The position numbers were made by a program, and so were the translations under genes. A DNA stretch of 64,000 nt from Panorpa germanica (taxonomy: Eukaryota; Arthropoda; Insecta; Mecoptera; Panorpidae). Positions 61,601 through 64,000 of the stretch are shown here, piece by piece (within the stretch, counting starts at the first letter, position 1; each line of letters opens with the position of its first letter). The notes below the pieces were generated by a model, which was given only the letters and a program-made list of their open reading frames with translations, was not told the origin of the DNA and searched no databases. Where the stretch lies: assembly GCA_963678705.1 (NCBI GenBank), contig OY783206.1, positions 26,547,807 to 26,611,806 on the forward strand. Reading direction: 5' to 3'.

Positions 61601-63023
61601 TAGCGTACCTGCAACAAGAATTGAAATGAAAAACTGCAAAAAAGAGGCGATGAAGAACTTTGAAATAGTCGCAGTGTTGGCGATATTTGGTAAGGAGAAA
61701 GTATCTGAATTAAAATGGAATATAATAGCTGAATGTAAAGATGTCCTCGATTTGTTATCCGAAGGAATTGAATATTTCGGCATTGTTAGCAAAATGAAGA
61801 ATGATACACCGATCTTTATTCACCAATCTTTTGCTGAATATTTCTGCGGACAATGGTTTTCAAGAAATACTAAAAGATATAAAGAATATGTTGACCATCC
61901 GGGAAATTCAAGGTTTACCTTCCCTGAAGAAGTGGACTATTTCATGTCGTCAAAATTAAATGATGCAAATTCACTTTTTAGTCTGGTATTAAATACCATG
62001 GAGGAAAATAAGTTAAAGAACTCGTTAGGGAAGTGTGCGGATAAGTTCAACGAACTAGACCCAATAGGAAGGCACGTATTGCACTACGCGAATTTAGTTA
62101 ATAATTACAAAGCTTTAAAATACATTTTGTTCAACGGATATAACTTGACGGAAGCAAATGCTGCAGAGCTGGGCATGTATAGACAAGATATAACCTCAGT
62201 AATCGGAGCGAAATTAGTATTTGGGTGGCTGGCTGCAAAGTTGACGAAATATCCTCAGAATGCGCCTCTCTTAGGTTTGGTGCTATTAACTTCTAGCTTA
62301 CAGGAGTACACGCTTTATTTCTTAATGGAGCATTCCAGGAATTCGCCTTTACACCTTGCGATCTTAAATCAATGTAGAGAAGATATTACTTTATTTGAAG
62401 AAGAACATCGAAATACCAAAGATGAATTAGGGTTGACACCTTTACACGTTGCAGTCTGGATGGACGATGTGGATACGATGAAACTCTTGGGGGAGAAGGA
62501 GGCAGAATACAGGAGAGATAACGCGTTTGGTGTTTATCCCCATCAATTTCTTTCATACTATAATGAAGGAATATACTATGTGCTGCAGCAGTTTTTTGAT
62601 ACCATTATGATAGAACAAGCTTTAAGGGAGGATATAATGGCAGAGGATTACATCTCGCAAAACCTACCCTTACACAATGCTGTGCAAAAAAAAGAATTGC
62701 GGAAATATCTTAAAAGCAACAGCGATGTTAATTCAATTAGAATTGGACCTGACTCCAAGGGACGCAGCATCCTACACGTGGCTGCAGCTAGTTCGTGCGA
62801 TGAAATATTTGGGGAGTGCTTAGACAAAATAGAAATATATATTGAATATACAAGGGATGTTTTCGGTTACTACCCTCATCACTACGCTAGAAATATTATG
62901 ATACACAATTCGCTGATGAACCGTGGTATTAATTACATAAACAGTTGGCTTGGGCCGGAGGAAACTCGGATAAATGGACTATGGTGGCCCGAATTGCTAA
63001 ATAAGGTAAATATTGATGCTTGA
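58646..63023 (+). CDS. Nuclease-NACHT-ankyrin protein A2 (paralogue of A1), two coding exons
   Basis: Coding exon 1 (58646-58753, MDHHAGPSGINNHLLEDK to SCSAIP) joins in phase 0, with gtgagt donor and ttgtag acceptor, to the long exon 59898-63023. The total is 1077 residues. An internal ATG at 59937 is possible, but the frame is open from the acceptor. The order matches A1: nuclease-like domain with E71 (LYENLM), D104-D105 (GAFDDLVF) and Q124-x-K126 (LFLVQLKH); spacer with SNHSGVLS; NACHT ATPase with Walker A (SAPPGMGKS, about 385), Walker B (VIFLDGMDE, about 470) and WVSTRT; the NACHT-associated FIHQSFAEYFCGQWF; and a few ankyrin repeats (LGLTPLHVAVWMDDVDTM, KGRSILHVAAAS). All motifs look intact. 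The intron (58754-59897) holds an F2 MITE. The role is inferred as for A1. Confidence 0.88.
59631..59865 (+). mobile_element. MITE family F2, best-preserved copy (A2 intron)
   Basis: The unit runs from TACAGGGTCCGTTCAACAAG (then AGCGG) to CCGCTCTTGTTGAAACTTCT, then TGACCCTATA, with clear terminal inverted repeats and flanking TA. About 25 bases of the right terminus are duplicated (TTGACCGCTCTTGTTGA occurs twice, near 59806 and 59833). It has no coding capacity. Confidence 0.85.
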
Positions 63024-63099
63024 TGGTTCGAACAAATTGTGGATTATGAGCCGGCAACTCCAAGAAATGAATAATTCATACATTTTTTTTGACAACGCT

Positions 63100-63310
63100 G
63101 ACAAATTTTTCATTACTTTGTTGTAGATATTTAATTTGAATTTGAATTTGACATTAATTATATTATATTTATTAAACTATTGCATAAAAATATAAATTTA
63201 ATTGGGAATTTAAAAATTCATTTTCAAAGGTACAGTCTTAATATTTGTTCGTCCCTCACATGTTTAGTATTTCGTAATTCGTATTACCGAGATAAACTTT
63301 TTGCATTTAA
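63100..63310 (+). repeat. Second copy of the duplicated segment at 55190-55440
   Basis: Contains TATTTAATTTGAATTTGAA, ACATTAATTATA, TTCATTTTCAAAGGTACAG, ATTTGTTCGTCCCTCACAT and ACCGAGATAAACTTTTTGC in the same order as the 55 kb copy. It lies between A2 and the exon at 63356. Confidence 0.65.
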
Positions 63311-63355
63311 CATTTTTAACAATTAGGTAAACCAAAGCAATTCAATATATTTCAG

Positions 63356-63856
63356 ATTGAATCTACGCCCGACGAGTATCTGGAATCAGGCGACGGCATA
63401 GGCCTATTGACTAGCCTGCTGCTTTCTTCGGTGCGTTTAAAGCTGTTAAATAAGGATCCCGTAGACACATTTACATCCGCTCAAAATGGGGACGAGTTTA
63501 GTGTTTTCTATGATGCAGTCTTCCGCTCCAAGTGCCAATATCCTGTAGAAGACAAGAATCTATTTAAACCATACATGACCTTGAACAACCACATGTTCAG
63601 ACAATTTTATGAGGCAGCGGATAAACTAAGTTTAGATGCACAACGTGCAATGAATGTCAAGATAAATTACTTCTACGCCTTCATTGAAAATAATTCTGAA
63701 AAGTTTGAAAATCTTCTGAACGAACATACCCTAGAGAAAATAGCGTCACTCGTTCTTCCACATCTGGAGTTAATGGTGGAGGATGAAGACCATGTGAAGC
63801 ATTGTTCATGCTGGAAAGTTCTGGAAATTGGAGGTGAAACTTCTGGAAGAACTTAA
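63356..63856 (+). CDS. Exon with a decayed or truncated nuclease-like domain (A3)
   Basis: The exon follows an acceptor (aatatatttcag) and is open in phase 0 for 166 codons to a stop at 63856. IESTPDEYLESGDGIGLL at the start, then SSVRLKLLNKDPVDTFTSAQ and FSVFYDAVFRSK, align with the A1/A2 nuclease start (LLEDENVEEFYIAQN, GAFDDLVIKVK). One aspartate remains (FYD), but the QxK strand is missing and the rest is helical. There is no NACHT domain. The exon has no start codon of its own near its beginning, so it needs an upstream exon; the A2 first exon (58646-58753) ends in the same phase and could supply one by alternative splicing. Otherwise it is a truncated paralogue. Confidence 0.55.
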   Translation: MESTPDEYLESGDGIGLLTSLLLSSVRLKLLNKDPVDTFTSAQNGDEFSVFYDAVFRSKCQYPVEDKNLFKPYMTLNNHMFRQFYEAADKLSLDAQRAMNVKINYFYAFIENNSEKFENLLNEHTLEKIASLVLPHLELMVEDEDHVKHCSCWKVLEIGGETSGRT

Positions 63857-63935
63857 TTTAGAGAGCACACATTTGAATAGAAAAGTATTGCAATTGATTT
63901 TAGTTGAAGCAACTTTAGTAATAAATGAATAGTTA

Positions 63936-64000
63936 GTGTGCTTGTGTCCTATGTCTTAATTTCTATAAAAGTGTACTGTATATTGATAAAGTGGGTTACT
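63936..64000 (-). mobile_element. Start of an inverted MITE F1 copy, cut by the window end
   Basis: The sequence GTGCTTGTGTCCTATGTCTT, then AATTTCTATAAAAGTGTACT and GATAAAGTGGGTTACT, is the start of the inverted F1 unit as at 52439. The terminal repeat has two changes. The rest lies beyond the window. Confidence 0.8.

Overview
The window is nuclear DNA of an insect or closely related arthropod. The evidence is spliced genes with GT-AG introns, an AT-rich background, a DIMT1 gene, a ubiquitin-eL40 fusion gene, nuclear tRNA-Gly genes, C2H2 zinc-finger genes with acidic N-termini, and insect-type transposons (Jockey-like non-LTR elements, Tigger/pogo, mariner, several MITE families). A beetle is my guess, but the sequence does not prove the order.

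Layout. 1-5.4 kb: the 3' part of a SWIM zinc-finger/YqaJ nuclease gene, a broken Tigger transposase, a second broken YqaJ nuclease fragment and PIF/Harbinger-like relics. 6.0-10.9 kb: a composite of non-LTR retrotransposon pieces, including a Jockey-type ORF1 and an endonuclease ORF fused to a foreign gag fragment. 13-14 kb: two identical tRNA-Gly(TCC) genes between the arms of a perfect 41-bp inverted repeat. 15.8-18.7 kb: a complete four-exon DIMT1 gene with transposon fragments in its introns. 20.0-21.7 kb: a 12-finger C2H2 gene. 23.7-27.1 kb: a dead P-loop/ankyrin gene split by a MITE. 28.1-32.4 kb: two tandem C2H2 paralogues. 35.6-38.8 kb: an intact nuclease-NACHT-ankyrin gene. 41.2-44.3 kb: a long P-loop/ankyrin gene with one frameshift. 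44.7-48.0 kb: a 5'-truncated retroelement and a tandem repeat block. 49.3-51.8 kb: ubiquitin-eL40. 54.3-55.1 kb: a predicted small two-exon gene. 58.6-63.0 kb: a second nuclease-NACHT-ankyrin gene, followed at 63.4-63.9 kb by an exon carrying a decayed nuclease domain.

Main point of interest. Two genes (35584-38784 and 58646-63023) encode about 1070-residue proteins with the order PD-(D/E)XK-type nuclease, NACHT-type STAND ATPase, ankyrin repeats. The nuclease has the E...FDD...QLK pattern. This order, an effector nuclease then a NACHT switch then a repeat sensor, resembles bacterial antiviral STAND (Avs) proteins and animal NLRs. Two related P-loop/ankyrin genes without the nuclease (one dead, one frameshifted) and two decayed or truncated nuclease exons lie in the same 40 kb, so the region looks like a fast-evolving cluster. 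An immune or anti-transposon role is inference only.

Repeats. Three recurring MITE families punctuate the cluster. F1 is about 640 bp with AATGGGCTTGTGTCC ends, F2 is about 235 bp with ends containing TTCAACAAGAGCGG, and F3 has ends reading TATAGTT(C)AAATTACGAGAG. One F1 copy splits a P-loop/ankyrin gene, and one F3 copy sits 28 bp from a DIMT1 splice donor.
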